A stretch of DNA of 37,289 nt from Vibrio sp. (GCA_028131545.1 JAOICL010000022.1:1-37289), one strand, 5' to 3'. Numbered from the stretch's first letter, positions 8,046 through 17,583 are shown. Translations and numbers: made by a program. The notes: generated by a model not told the origin, from the sequence alone.

Positions 8046-8397
8046 AATGTGTAACTCCGATGCAAAAATAGTAATAAAAAATGGGGTGTGTCCTGCTTTG
8101 TTGAAATAATTATAGGATAGAGTTTTGATTTCATATAATTATCTAATTGCATCATTTTGATAATAAAAATTTATGAATCATTCTAAGTTCATGGCATTGT
8201 AAAATGTTGACTGGAATGTCAGAGGAAAGGCTTTTGGTTCATTGTTTTGTTGACATTACCGTCATGATGCTGACATGTTTGCTCGATTGTAAAAAATGTG
8301 AAAGTGGAAAATAAAGGTTTGGCAGAAAGTAACCTGTTGGAGCGCGTAACTTCTATCCTATATAGGGTCCTAACATTAAAATAGTAAGATAGGTGAA
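8046..8397. other. Divergent intergenic region between the VOC gene and cutC
   Basis: An AT-rich 352-nt stretch with no convincing gene. It holds the VOC ribosome site (8054-8058, minus), a TATAAT on the minus strand at 8114-8109 without a clear -35, and the cutC promoter candidate at 8337-8364. No strong hairpin was seen. Confidence 0.5.
8337..8364 (+). promoter_or_regulatory. Candidate cutC promoter
   Basis: TTGGAG (8337-8342), 16-bp spacer, TATATA (8359-8364), 33 nt before the cutC ATG. The -10 lies inside the short palindrome CCTATATAGG. Confidence 0.4.
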
Positions 8398-9138
8398 ATG
8401 AAAAAAATAACCTTAGAAGTGTGTATCGACAATATAGAGTCTTTATATACTGCGATGGCCGCAGGTGCGGATCGTATCGAATTGTGCAGTTCATTAGCAT
8501 TGGGTGGCTTGACGCCTTCCTTTGGGCTTATTAAAAAAGCGTTAGACGTATCGTCGATACCCATTTACGTCATGATCCGCCCACGTGCAGGGGACTTTGT
8601 TTTTAATGACGATGAAATTGATTTAATGGAGGAAGAGATTGCCTTCTATCGCGATCTTGGTGTCGCTGGTGTCGTGATTGGGGCACTGAATTCTGATGCA
8701 ACGATCAATCAAGAGGCATTGACTCGCTTTATGCAAGCAGCAGGGACCATAGGAGTGACTTTTCATCGTGCCTTTGATTTAGTGGCTGATCCACTCTTAT
8801 CTCTAGACATTCTCATTAAGCATCATGTTGAACGGATACTGACATCGGGTCAGAAAGAAACGGCTTATATTGGTATTGGTATCATCGAAGAGCTGCATAT
8901 TCATTCGAAAGGACGGATTTCAATTATGGCCGGCGCAGGTATTAATGCATCGAATGTGTTGGAATTGCTAACAACAGGAATCACAGAGGTGCATTTATCA
9001 GGCAAAACCAGCCGAGCATCACTGATGAAAAAAGTGGACAGTGCCGTATCGATGGGATCTGATAGTGAAGATGACAAAGTTGATGTGGCCAGCTTTGACA
9101 AAATTTATCATGTGTCGATATTACTACCGATATCTTAA
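8398..9138 (+). CDS. cutC: CutC family protein (copper homeostasis)
   Basis: A 246-aa TIM-barrel protein of the CutC family. Diagnostic segments are EVCIDNIES at the start, the AGADRIELCSSLALGGLTPS block (in parts), PIYVMIRPRAGDF, FHRAFDL and the C-terminal IMAGAGIN and EVHLSGK motifs. CutC was linked to copper tolerance in E. coli, but its biochemical activity is not settled and some later work questions a copper role, so function should be read cautiously. ATG 8398 has AGGTG 5 nt upstream. It stands alone; the following LysR gene is 150 nt away on the same strand. Confidence 0.93.
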   Translation: MKKITLEVCIDNIESLYTAMAAGADRIELCSSLALGGLTPSFGLIKKALDVSSIPIYVMIRPRAGDFVFNDDEIDLMEEEIAFYRDLGVAGVVIGALNSDATINQEALTRFMQAAGTIGVTFHRAFDLVADPLLSLDILIKHHVERILTSGQKETAYIGIGIIEELHIHSKGRISIMAGAGINASNVLELLTTGITEVHLSGKTSRASLMKKVDSAVSMGSDSEDDKVDVASFDKIYHVSILLPIS

Positions 9139-9291
9139 CTCTATAGGGAGGTGAAATCTGGAATAAAATAGAAGGAGTTGGTGTGAGTCCCGATAGTTTT
9201 ATAAATTAATATAAATTTAATATAATTTGTTCCATTTTCGTTTCATTCGGTCACAGTCAGTACAATGACTCTAATGGATATGGAGTACATG

Positions 9292-10233
9292 ATGATCACG
9301 GGTAAACAGATTTCTTCTTCACAATTTAACTTAGACAGTCAATCTTTAGGGCGTTTACATACCCTTGATGCCGTCGTAAGAGCGGGATCGATAACCAATG
9401 CGGCTATTGAACTAGGGGTAACTAAAAGCGCCGTTTCACAGAGGGTCAATAAATTGGAATCCTCTTTAGGCTTAGTGATATTTGAGCGAGTGAATAGAGC
9501 ATTGATTCTAACCAAAGAAGGGGCGCATCTTCATAAAATTTTTCAACACTCACTAAGAGAATTAAATAGAGATATCTCTAAAATTATTCATACCCATGAT
9601 AAAACCGACTTTACCATGGTATGTAGCCCTAAGTTTTGTAGCCAGTACTTTAAAAAGATCGTATTTAATTTTATGAAGCTAAACCCTGATATTGGGTTGA
9701 ATTTAGTCATTGAACATAACAATGAATCCACAGTAGAACACCAGATTGGGGTTTGCTCTTTCTCTGATTTGCCTATCGGAGTACAACATTTCCCTATTTT
9801 CAAAGATGAGTTTATTACCGTTTGCACCCCTGATTACGCGAAAGAAAACGACATATATCAAAAGAGCCGTTCATTAGATTCATTGTGCTTGATTTATGAT
9901 GAAAATACGGGGCAGGCCAATGAAGAGGATAATCTGTGGGATCTCCTATATCAAGGACAGACACAATGTAAACCAATGCATTGCCAGCATGTGCACCTGG
10001 CGGGCACGGAACTGACATTAGATTGCGTTTTAAGTGATATCGGTATTGGTGTCATGCCTCTTAATTCAGTCCAAGAGCATCTGAATGCCGGCCTATTGGT
10101 TGAGGCATTTCCCTATGCACCTAAATTACCGATTGGCAACTTCCATTTATATTGGAATAATATCCCAATGTCTTCAGAGCTTGAGCATTTGGTCGAATAT
10201 TTTTTACAACAACACGAACACTACAATTACTAA
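9292..10233 (+). CDS. LysR-type transcriptional regulator
   Basis: A regulator with an N-terminal winged helix-turn-helix: LHTLDAVVRAGSITNAAIELGVTKSAVSQRVNKLE is the standard LysR pattern (given in parts), followed by the linker helix and a periplasmic-binding-protein-like effector domain. I chose ATG 9292 because GGAG lies 6 nt before it (9282-9285); in-frame ATGs at 9265, 9274 and 9289 lack a ribosome site. This gives 313 aa. A TATAAT at 9221-9226 may be its -10. The effector domain is diverged from named regulators, so the ligand is unknown. It is the last gene before the protease locus, separated from it by 617 nt and two hairpins. Confidence 0.88.
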   Translation: MITGKQISSSQFNLDSQSLGRLHTLDAVVRAGSITNAAIELGVTKSAVSQRVNKLESSLGLVIFERVNRALILTKEGAHLHKIFQHSLRELNRDISKIIHTHDKTDFTMVCSPKFCSQYFKKIVFNFMKLNPDIGLNLVIEHNNESTVEHQIGVCSFSDLPIGVQHFPIFKDEFITVCTPDYAKENDIYQKSRSLDSLCLIYDENTGQANEEDNLWDLLYQGQTQCKPMHCQHVHLAGTELTLDCVLSDIGIGVMPLNSVQEHLNAGLLVEAFPYAPKLPIGNFHLYWNNIPMSSELEHLVEYFLQQHEHYNY

Positions 10234-10242
10234 TATGTAATT

Positions 10243-10285
10243 ATACAGCATGCTTTTATATATATTTAATCCATGCTGTATTTCT
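10243..10285 (+). terminator. LysR gene terminator
   Basis: A perfect 10-bp stem (ATACAGCATG 10243-10252 with 10272-10281), 19-nt AT-rich loop, TTCTT after it; 10 nt past the stop codon. The T-tract is short, so strength is uncertain. Confidence 0.6.
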
Positions 10286-10332
10286 TGACTTACCCCCACT
10301 GTTTCCTTATTTATCCCACTTTATTTTATAAT

Positions 10333-10358
10333 ACCCAAATTTTAGTTGGGTTTTAATT
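10333..10358 (+). terminator. Small hairpin with T-rich tail
   Basis: ACCCAA (10333-10338) pairs with TTGGGT (10346-10351) and is followed by TTTAATTT. It could be a second, back-up terminator for the LysR transcript or the end of a short RNA. Confidence 0.4.
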
Positions 10359-10794
10359 TATCGTTTATCATGGTGTTCATGCCATATTTAATCTGGTTAT
10401 TCCTACCTTATTCCTACCTTATTACCATTCTCATTTTTGTTTGTACTTTACAAATTAATTGACCTATATGACTGAATTTGTATAGCTCGCTAAGCAATGA
10501 GTAAATCTTTACTACACTATAATTAAATTTGGTTTACTATAGATTTACCAAGTTCAAGTAATTGAATATAAAGGAATTATAAATTCTAAAAAACATTGAT
10601 TATATAAAGTTTATATTTTATTATAAATCTTAGTCGGAGTATGATGCTGCGCCCGAATAGGATGATTAATCGAATGAATATAAACAAAGATGGACTTTGA
10701 AACTATATTCATTAGCCATGATTTATATGGGTTTTTAATCATTGCCTTGTGGCTTCATGTCGTCATTTATTCATTTGATTAAAGTGAGTTTTGT

Positions 10795-10812
10795 ATCCCA
10801 AGGACTAGGGAT
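10795..10812 (+). promoter_or_regulatory. 5'-leader hairpin of first S8 gene with AGGA in the loop
   Basis: ATCCC (10795-10799) pairs with GGGAT (10808-10812), loop AAGGACTA. It ends 38 nt before the start codon. Equivalent hairpins with an AGGA loop occur 43 and 40 nt before the next S8 gene and the M66 gene (13666-13679 and 17842-17855), each followed by an A-rich stretch. A GGA in a hairpin loop is the form recognised by CsrA/RsmA proteins; that role here is inferred. Confidence 0.5.
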
Positions 10813-10850
10813 CTAGATATAAAATAATATAAAAATATAGAGAAAATAAA

Positions 10851-13556
10851 ATGAAAAAATCGTTTTTAGCCCTGTCCCTTGCGGCAATCTGTGGGTATTC
10901 TAGCGCCCAGCCTTTCGTTATATCTGATGTTCAGTTAGATGCTTATGAAGCGCAAGGTTATATCAAAGTTGTATACCTATTGAAAAAAGATGCGGATCTA
11001 AGTATCTACGGTATGGATTCTCTTCAAGGTGAGATTTTAAATAAATCATTGGTTGCGGAACTTAAACAAAAACGCTCTCCTCTTACTTCACTTGAAGATC
11101 GATTAAGCCGATACCGCACGACAGAATTTTCAGCTGAAAACTATGATGCTGCGAAAAACCAGCTTGATAACCTATCGAATGATCCTCGTGTTGAACTGGC
11201 TTATATTGCATCACCTGCGGTGAATTTAGATACCGCATTAGAAACAAACAGTAACGATGTACAAGCCGTTACCGTAGAAAAATTAGAAGATAAGCAAACT
11301 CATTTAAACGGTGTGAATACATCAGGTATTGCACCTGGCATTAATGCCAAATACGCATGGACGATTCCGGGTGGTACTGGTCAAGGCGTAAAAGTGGTTA
11401 CTCTAGAGCAAGGTGCTTACCATTTTGAACATGACGATCTACCATCACCAGCGTTCATTGCTTATAACAACCCAGAAATGGCACATGATCATTTGTTTAG
11501 AACGCACGATACGAGCTCAGCGGGCCTTATTTCAGCATTCCGAGATGACAAAGGGGTAACGGGTATTGCTTATAACGCACAACTGGCATGGGCACAATTT
11601 AATGACGGTGCAATGCTATCGAAGCTAGCGAATCAATTACCTAAAGGCAGCGTGATACAGCTGGGTGTTCAAAGTGGTGGTTCGGTTGAATTTGGCGCAC
11701 CACCAGAGCTTATGCCAGCGGTGTATGATGCGATTACTTATCTTGTGCAAGAAAAAGGCATTCATGTTATTCAAGCGGCAGGTAACTCAGAGCATAACCT
11801 AGATGATCCGAAATTTAATGGTCAGTTTGATCGCGCTGTTCGTGACTCTGGTGCGATCTATGCGGGTGCTTCTTTACTAGATGGCAGCGTTGCAGGTTTC
11901 TCATCTTACGGCTCTCGTATTGATTTAAACGCATTAGGCGCAAATGTTGTTACAACGGCGAGTGGTGAAGATGAAGAAAGTATTTATACCGAAAACTACG
12001 GTGGTACCTCTTCTGCTAACCCTATCTTAGCGGGTTCAGTTGCAGCCATTCAGGGTATACTTAACCATTACAATTTAACGTATACGCCCGTTGAAGTTCG
12101 AGATGTATTGGTTCAAACCGGTGATAAGCATTACCAAGGCGATCGCGAGTTAGGCGTAAAACCCAACTTACAGTCAGCCATTGATTTTATTCTAGAGAAA
12201 GAAGGAATTACTCCCGATCAAGCCATCGAAATTCGTGGGCCAAAAGCCGTTAAATGGGGTCAATCACTAACGTTAAATGCGTTATTATTGCAAGAGGTAA
12301 CAGGGTCATCGTTTGAATGGGCACAAACATCGGGTGAACCTGTTCAACTGAATGCTAACGGCAGTGAAATCACGATTGATACGGCTACGTTATCGGAAGC
12401 GGCTCAAACATTAACATTTTCAGTGACTGCCAAGGATCAATCAGGTATCACGATCAGCCAGCAAGTCGTTGATATTGATGTTACAGTTATGAGAGACATT
12501 TCATTCTCTCAAGAATCCGTTAACTATGGTGAAGTACACTTTATCTCTCCATCAGTGGGTAATACATCGGCACAGTATTATTGGGAAAAAGTCGGTGGTG
12601 TCGGTACAGAAAATCTGAGTTATATGATCGCTCCTGATGGAAGCGCAATTCGTATCGATGCTCAACATGATATTCCAAACGATGATAACGCAAAATTGAG
12701 CTTCAGAGTCACAGCAACGGATAAAAATACTGGATTAACCGTTGCTCAAGAAGTCGTTGATTTTACGGTCAATGAAAAAACACATACGACGACCTTTAGT
12801 GGTGCGACAGACGTTGAATTTAATACAGCGAATGTGAACTACGGTGACTCGGTAGAGGTCATCGCTGATATTACTCCTAATAACTACCCACGCATGGATT
12901 ACTTATGGTTCCAAGAAAGTGGTGAAGATGTTGGTTTCCACCCAGAGTTTGGGTTGTATGGCCCAACGTTATCATTTGATACCGCGGATCTGAGTGATAT
13001 CGATCAATCACTGACGTTCCGACTACGAGTAGAAAACCAGCATCAAGCTAAAATCTGGGAAGAAGTGGTTACGGTTAATGTGAAGAAAACACCAGTATCT
13101 GAGCCAATCACTGGTACTGTTGCAGTTTCAGGAGCAACCAGTATCGACCACGGTGATGCGATTGCATTAACCGCAACGGCGACAACCAACCCGGTTGATG
13201 CGACAGTCAACTATGAGTGGACACAAACCTCAGGTGCGACGGTTAGCTTTAGTGCTAACACTGCAACATTAAATGCATCAACCGCATCACTGACAAACGC
13301 AAACCAAACACTGGGTTTTGAAGTCAGCATTACAGACGTTGATGGCAACGTACTAGACACTGAGCAAGTGACAGTGACCATTAATGAAGTATCAACAGGT
13401 GGTGGTGACATCCCTGTATGGGTCGCGGGCCAAACGGATCCAGAAACAGGCGATATCGTTAGCCACAACGGTTCATGTTGGGAAGCACAGAACAACCCAG
13501 GTTCTTGGGAAGAGCCACGTGAAGGTTGGTTCTGGACAGAAGTTGAATGCCAATAA
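10851..13556 (+). CDS. Exported S8-type (subtilase) peptidase with PKD-like repeats and CBM5/12-like tail
   Basis: A 901-aa secreted protein. Residues 1-19 are a Sec signal peptide ending in SSA; about 21-150 look like a propeptide; about 165-450 are a subtilase domain with H219 (RTHDTSSAG), oxyanion Asn312 (QAAGN) and nucleophile S387 (GGTSSANP). At the position of the usual catalytic Asp there is E186 (VVTLEQG). Then come four repeats of about 90 residues (starting near 457, 548, 650 and 755), recognisable by Y-x-W-x-Q-x-SG and a closing V-T-V/I, of the PKD/Ig type. After a VSTGGG hinge, residues 854-900 form a Trp-rich module with two Cys (876, 900), similar to CBM5/12 chitin-binding domains. 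Likely exported by type II secretion. The closest neighbour is its longer paralogue downstream. Confidence 0.87.
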   Translation: MKKSFLALSLAAICGYSSAQPFVISDVQLDAYEAQGYIKVVYLLKKDADLSIYGMDSLQGEILNKSLVAELKQKRSPLTSLEDRLSRYRTTEFSAENYDAAKNQLDNLSNDPRVELAYIASPAVNLDTALETNSNDVQAVTVEKLEDKQTHLNGVNTSGIAPGINAKYAWTIPGGTGQGVKVVTLEQGAYHFEHDDLPSPAFIAYNNPEMAHDHLFRTHDTSSAGLISAFRDDKGVTGIAYNAQLAWAQFNDGAMLSKLANQLPKGSVIQLGVQSGGSVEFGAPPELMPAVYDAITYLVQEKGIHVIQAAGNSEHNLDDPKFNGQFDRAVRDSGAIYAGASLLDGSVAGFSSYGSRIDLNALGANVVTTASGEDEESIYTENYGGTSSANPILAGSVAAIQGILNHYNLTYTPVEVRDVLVQTGDKHYQGDRELGVKPNLQSAIDFILEKEGITPDQAIEIRGPKAVKWGQSLTLNALLLQEVTGSSFEWAQTSGEPVQLNANGSEITIDTATLSEAAQTLTFSVTAKDQSGITISQQVVDIDVTVMRDISFSQESVNYGEVHFISPSVGNTSAQYYWEKVGGVGTENLSYMIAPDGSAIRIDAQHDIPNDDNAKLSFRVTATDKNTGLTVAQEVVDFTVNEKTHTTTFSGATDVEFNTANVNYGDSVEVIADITPNNYPRMDYLWFQESGEDVGFHPEFGLYGPTLSFDTADLSDIDQSLTFRLRVENQHQAKIWEEVVTVNVKKTPVSEPITGTVAVSGATSIDHGDAIALTATATTNPVDATVNYEWTQTSGATVSFSANTATLNASTASLTNANQTLGFEVSITDVDGNVLDTEQVTVTINEVSTGGGDIPVWVAGQTDPETGDIVSHNGSCWEAQNNPGSWEEPREGWFWTEVECQ

Positions 13557-13560
13557 GCAC
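13386..13560 (+). repeat. C-terminal module repeat, copy 1
   Basis: 175 nt from the VSTGGG hinge through the stop codon, nearly identical in DNA to 17413-17587 in the next gene, and related at protein level to the end of the M66 gene. Conservation here is clearly higher than in the rest of the two genes, which fits gene conversion or module shuffling. Confidence 0.8.
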
Positions 13561-13570
13561 TTTATACTTT

Positions 13571-13625
13571 TAGTTAATAGTTAATAGTTAATAGTTAATA
13601 GTTAATAGTTAATAGTTAATAGTTA
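13571..13625 (+). repeat. Seven-base tandem repeat (TAGTTAA)n between the S8 genes
   Basis: Seven perfect copies of TAGTTAA (13571-13619) plus a partial eighth. It lies 15 nt after the first S8 stop codon and runs into the long hairpin at 13621-13662. Such short-period arrays change copy number by slippage and could vary the distance to, or stability of, the hairpin. Confidence 0.95.
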
Positions 13626-13662
13626 TTTAACTCACCTTTATATTTAGGTGAGTTGAATAACT
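13621..13662 (+). terminator. Strong 17-bp hairpin between the two S8 genes
   Basis: AGTTATT-T-AACTCACCT (13621-13637) pairs with AGGTGAGTT-G-AATAACT (13646-13662) with a single U-G wobble and an 8-nt loop. There is no T-tract after it, so it is not a standard intrinsic terminator; it may protect the 3' end of the first mRNA, act as a processing site or partly terminate. Confidence 0.55.
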
Positions 13663-13665
13663 GCA

Positions 13666-13679
13666 CCCCAAGGATGGGG
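13666..13679 (+). promoter_or_regulatory. 5'-leader hairpin of second S8 gene with AGGA tetraloop
   Basis: CCCCA (13666-13670), loop AGGA (13671-13674), TGGGG (13675-13679): a perfect 5-bp stem, 43 nt before ATG 13723 and 3 nt after the 17-bp hairpin. Same design as 10795-10812 and 17842-17855. Confidence 0.55.
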
Positions 13680-13722
13680 AAAATAATAATAAATATTAAT
13701 ATGAAATTTTAGAGACAATAAT

Positions 13723-16700
13723 ATGAAAAAATCTATTTTAGCCCTATCACTGGCTACTATTTGTGGTTACGCGAGTGCTCAAGCACCTGTTATTTCTGAA
13801 ACACAATTAGAAGCCTATGAAGATCAAGGTTACATTAAAGTGGTATACCTTTTAAAAGAAGGTACTGATCTTTCGGTATATAGCCAACTGGATACACGCA
13901 GCGAAATCTTAAATAAAGATTTATATCAAGTACTGCAATCACAGCGCAGTCAGGCATCTGAACTTGAAGACCGATTATTACGTTATCGTTCAATTTCCTT
14001 TTCGCCAAAAGAATTTGAAGCAGCGCAAGATAAAGTTGCAGAATTAATGAATGATTCATTGGTGGAGTTAGCGTATATCAGTTCACCAATAGAAAAAATA
14101 GAAACGATTACAGAACCTGAAGTTGAACAAACTGCAATATTCAAAGATGGTGAAAACATTGAGCATTTACAATATTATTTGAATGCTGATTCGAATGCGC
14201 CTTTCGCGCGTGGTGTTGATGCACGCTTTGCTTGGAATATCCCGGGTGGTACGGGTGAAAATGTGGATATTGTCAGTGTAGAAGGAGCACCGTATTTCTT
14301 TGGTCATGAAGATTTGCAATTCCCTTTTGCGACTTTTTATAGCGATGATTTGAACTTTGATGAAGCATTTGAGGCTGCTCATGACACTCAAAGTGTCGGT
14401 GTGATGACGGCTAAGAATAATGGTATTGGTGTTACAGGCATCGCACATAATGCCGATCAGGCATGGGGTCGATTACGAGATGGTGAAACCTTTACACGAC
14501 TTGCTCTTGCTCTTGAAAAAGGCAGCGTTATTCAATGTAGTATGGGAAGCGGAGATGAAACAATAGAAAGTGATCCAGCGACCTTTGATGCGATAAAGTA
14601 CTTAACTCATGAAAAGGGTATTCACGTTGTACTTTCTGCAGGTAATGAGTCGTCCAACCTTGATGACCCTCGATTTGGAGGGCGTTACGATACTGCTGTG
14701 CGTGATTCGGGTTCTATTATTGTGGGTGCAACAAACGGCTATGGAGAAGCGACTAGTTTCTCGAACTACGGTGACCGTATTAATGTGAACGCGAATGGCC
14801 ATAATGTCGCAACGACAACGACGAGCGCTTGGTTATTGCATTCATGGTACACCGATGCTTATTCTGGTACGTCATCAGCGGCACCAATTGTGGCAGGTGC
14901 TGTTGCCGTGATTCAATCCATTTTGAATGAATATAACTTAGATTACACCCCACTTCAGGTTCGTGCGTTGTTAGAGCAAACGGGTAATTACCTGTATACA
15001 TCATCAAGAGATCTAGGACCAAAACCGGATATTCGTCAAGCGGTCGAGCATATTTTTGAAGAAAATGGTATTACCCCTGAGAGTAACTTTATTATTACCG
15101 ATGGTGTGAAGACGGCTTATCATGGTGACAGCATTAATTTAGATGCGACTCTGTTTAATGAACTTTCCGCAGTGAGCTACGAGTGGGCGCAAGTGTCAGG
15201 TGCAGCGGCATCATTTAATCAAAATACGGTAACAGGTGAACTGACGTTAGAGACATCAACACTTCTTGATATCAAGCAAGATCTCATCTTTGAAGTCACA
15301 GCAAAAGACAGTGATGATTCAATTATTGCGACTTCTTTAGTGGATGTGAAAGTGATGCCAAGCCTTAAAGAAGCGAATCTATCGGGAGATCTTGAACTGT
15401 ATTGGGGAACGAATGGTGTAATTACACCGAATAATGCCGATGTAACACATTATATGTACGAAGACATCGAGCGCTTTGTTGCTGACCATTACTATTTAGA
15501 TACGAGCGTGATTGATGGTAAAGAACTGAAGGTTTTTCGAGTTTCAGAACGTTCTAATGAAGATGCGACGTATCGCTATCGTGTAGTTGGGCAAGATGTT
15601 GCAGGTGGTGAAACGATTGTTAATCAAGAGTTTGCTATTACGATTAAACAAATGCCATTCACAACGAATGTGACTGGTAATCCAAGTGATATTTGGGGTG
15701 GTACATTAAGTGCAACGGTGGCTTTTGAGGCGAGTCAAGATATTGGTACACTGCATGGTACAACCATTGGTTGGCGAGATCCGGAAACAAAAGAAGTATT
15801 GGCTACAGGTTCTCAATATTCAATAGATACCACTGCGCTGCCGAATGAGAATTCGACGATTTCAGTAGAAGTTTTCTACCAAGGTAAATCGGCGGGCCGA
15901 ACGTTTGATATTTGGTCAGACATTGTTAACTTTCAAATCAGTCAAAATGACAGCATTTCAAATGAAATCACCATTACAGGTAATACCGATGCTGCTTGGG
16001 GTGACCTCGTGACCTTAAATGGTACGGTATACCCTATTGCACCGAGTGATGCGAATTATATTTGGGAGCAAGTTTCGGGAGATACAGTTACGTTAACGAC
16101 AAATAAAGGTGAAATGAGCTTCGATACTACAGAATTGCCTAATGACGCTCAAACATTGTCGTTCAAATTGACGATCAAAGATGCTCAAAATGCAATCTTA
16201 TCATCAAAAACACAAGAAGTGACGGTTACAGCGGGCTATGCTCTTGATATCACAGGAACAACAACGGCCACTTGGGGTAACAATTTTGTATTAAATGCCG
16301 GTATAACACCAGCACCTGAAGGTAATGTGCGTTATGTATGGGAACAAACATCCGGTCGTGCTTTGAATATTCAGTCATCTGGTTCTCAAACAACGATCTC
16401 AACTAGCGATCAGGCGAATGCCAAACAAACCTTTGGTTTGACGGTAAAAGTGTATGATTCAAGTAACAAAGAATTATCTCAGACACCAGTGGTATTAACA
16501 CTTGAGCCTGTTGCAGCAACGGGTGGTCCATCGATTTTCTTTGAAGGGGATAGTGAATTAACTCATGGAGAACAAGGTCAGTTAACGGCACAAATCCATA
16601 ACTTTACTGGTGATGTTACGGCTTATGCTTGGAACTCACGAGATACAAGTGGTAATAGCTTAAATAATGCATTAAACCTTCAAACAGATTTTGGTGGTAC

Positions 16701-17583
16701 GGTTACGTTTAGTACAGTAGGCTTGCAAAACGTCACACAAACCATTCAATTAGGTGTGGCGGCTATTGATGCAGCAACTAATGCCCCTGCTATTATTCAA
16801 TGGTATGATGTGACCATTAATGAAGCTGGTGAAGTCGCATTAGAATTGGTTGTAGAGGGTCAAACGGATGTCGATTGGGGAACTCCGATTGATGTCTCTG
16901 TTTCATTAAATAATGGCTATGACAATGTTGCTTATCAGTGGAATCAGGTAGCAGGTAGTAATGTGTACCCTACAACGGATTTCGACGGTAACTTTTACAT
17001 TGATACTTCATCGTTAGAGAATACAACACAGTCATTCTCATTTGAAGCGATGGTGATTGATCGTGCATCAGGCTCTCCAATTCACTTTGAAACGATTGAT
17101 TTTACAGTTAACGAAGCGGGCGCAACTATTGACCCATCAGTGACGGTGACAGGTAACACCATGATAGACTGGGGTAGCAGCACGACTTTAACAGCGATTG
17201 CTGCGGATACCGCTGATGCAACGATTGAATACCGTTGGACACAAATCTCTGGTGAAACAGCGAATCTAACAGTGGATGCGCAAGCAGGTACCGTGGTTGT
17301 GGATTCATCGTCAATGACGAACGCAAACGCAACCATCGGTATGCAAGTGGACGTGATTGATACTGCAACAGGTGATGTACTGGCAACAGAGACAGCATCA
17401 GTAACCGTAAACGAAGTATCAACGGGTGGTGGTGATATCCCAGTATGGGTAGCGGGCCAAACGGATCCAGAAACGGGTGATATCTTTAGCCACAATGGTT
17501 CATGTTGGGAAGCGTTGAACAACCCAGGTTCTTGGGAAGAGCCACGTGAAGGTTGGTTCTGGACAGAAGTTGAGTGTGAATAA
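13723..17583 (+). CDS. Exported S8-type peptidase, longer paralogue with about eight PKD-like repeats and CBM5/12-like tail
   Basis: A 1286-aa paralogue of the preceding gene. It has the same signal peptide style (MKKSILALSLATICGYASA), propeptide-like region, and subtilase domain with H220 (AHDTQSVG), Asn308 (LSAGN) and S384 (SGTSSAAP). Again a Glu, E187 (DIVSVEG), sits where subtilases have Asp. The tail has about eight repeats of ~90-100 residues; most show W-G near the start and Y-x-W-x-Q-x-SG in the middle; units 2 and 3 are the most diverged. The last repeat is followed by the VSTGGG hinge and a Trp/Cys module nearly identical to that of the first gene. Extra repeats compared with the first gene probably arose by internal duplication. 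Ends just before a strong terminator, so the two S8 genes may be read singly or together. Confidence 0.87.
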   Translation: MKKSILALSLATICGYASAQAPVISETQLEAYEDQGYIKVVYLLKEGTDLSVYSQLDTRSEILNKDLYQVLQSQRSQASELEDRLLRYRSISFSPKEFEAAQDKVAELMNDSLVELAYISSPIEKIETITEPEVEQTAIFKDGENIEHLQYYLNADSNAPFARGVDARFAWNIPGGTGENVDIVSVEGAPYFFGHEDLQFPFATFYSDDLNFDEAFEAAHDTQSVGVMTAKNNGIGVTGIAHNADQAWGRLRDGETFTRLALALEKGSVIQCSMGSGDETIESDPATFDAIKYLTHEKGIHVVLSAGNESSNLDDPRFGGRYDTAVRDSGSIIVGATNGYGEATSFSNYGDRINVNANGHNVATTTTSAWLLHSWYTDAYSGTSSAAPIVAGAVAVIQSILNEYNLDYTPLQVRALLEQTGNYLYTSSRDLGPKPDIRQAVEHIFEENGITPESNFIITDGVKTAYHGDSINLDATLFNELSAVSYEWAQVSGAAASFNQNTVTGELTLETSTLLDIKQDLIFEVTAKDSDDSIIATSLVDVKVMPSLKEANLSGDLELYWGTNGVITPNNADVTHYMYEDIERFVADHYYLDTSVIDGKELKVFRVSERSNEDATYRYRVVGQDVAGGETIVNQEFAITIKQMPFTTNVTGNPSDIWGGTLSATVAFEASQDIGTLHGTTIGWRDPETKEVLATGSQYSIDTTALPNENSTISVEVFYQGKSAGRTFDIWSDIVNFQISQNDSISNEITITGNTDAAWGDLVTLNGTVYPIAPSDANYIWEQVSGDTVTLTTNKGEMSFDTTELPNDAQTLSFKLTIKDAQNAILSSKTQEVTVTAGYALDITGTTTATWGNNFVLNAGITPAPEGNVRYVWEQTSGRALNIQSSGSQTTISTSDQANAKQTFGLTVKVYDSSNKELSQTPVVLTLEPVAATGGPSIFFEGDSELTHGEQGQLTAQIHNFTGDVTAYAWNSRDTSGNSLNNALNLQTDFGGTVTFSTVGLQNVTQTIQLGVAAIDAATNAPAIIQWYDVTINEAGEVALELVVEGQTDVDWGTPIDVSVSLNNGYDNVAYQWNQVAGSNVYPTTDFDGNFYIDTSSLENTTQSFSFEAMVIDRASGSPIHFETIDFTVNEAGATIDPSVTVTGNTMIDWGSSTTLTAIAADTADATIEYRWTQISGETANLTVDAQAGTVVVDSSSMTNANATIGMQVDVIDTATGDVLATETASVTVNEVSTGGGDIPVWVAGQTDPETGDIFSHNGSCWEALNNPGSWEEPREGWFWTEVECE

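Larger units (their letters stand above)
10234..10850. other. 617-nt non-coding, very AT-rich region before the first protease gene
   Basis: No convincing gene. It holds the LysR terminator (10243-10285), a second hairpin with T-rich tail (10333-10358), a direct repeat of ATTCCTACCTT near 10400-10425 and, at its right end, the leader hairpin of the first S8 gene (10795-10812). The length and AT content resemble upstream regions of virulence-type genes bound by H-NS, which is inference. Confidence 0.5.

Noticed and set aside
8219..8500. 93-aa minus-strand open frame upstream of and overlapping cutC
   Set aside because: It covers the cutC promoter and first codons, is rich in unlikely residues (Phe, Leu, Cys, His) and shows no family motif.
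13211..13495. Minus-strand open frames of 94-146 aa inside the S8 genes
   Set aside because: They arise from codon bias on the opposite strand of strongly supported protease genes and mirror each other only because the sense sequences are repeated.
13571..13625. Possible CRISPR-like array
   Set aside because: The repeats are 7-bp head-to-tail units without spacers; this is a simple tandem repeat.
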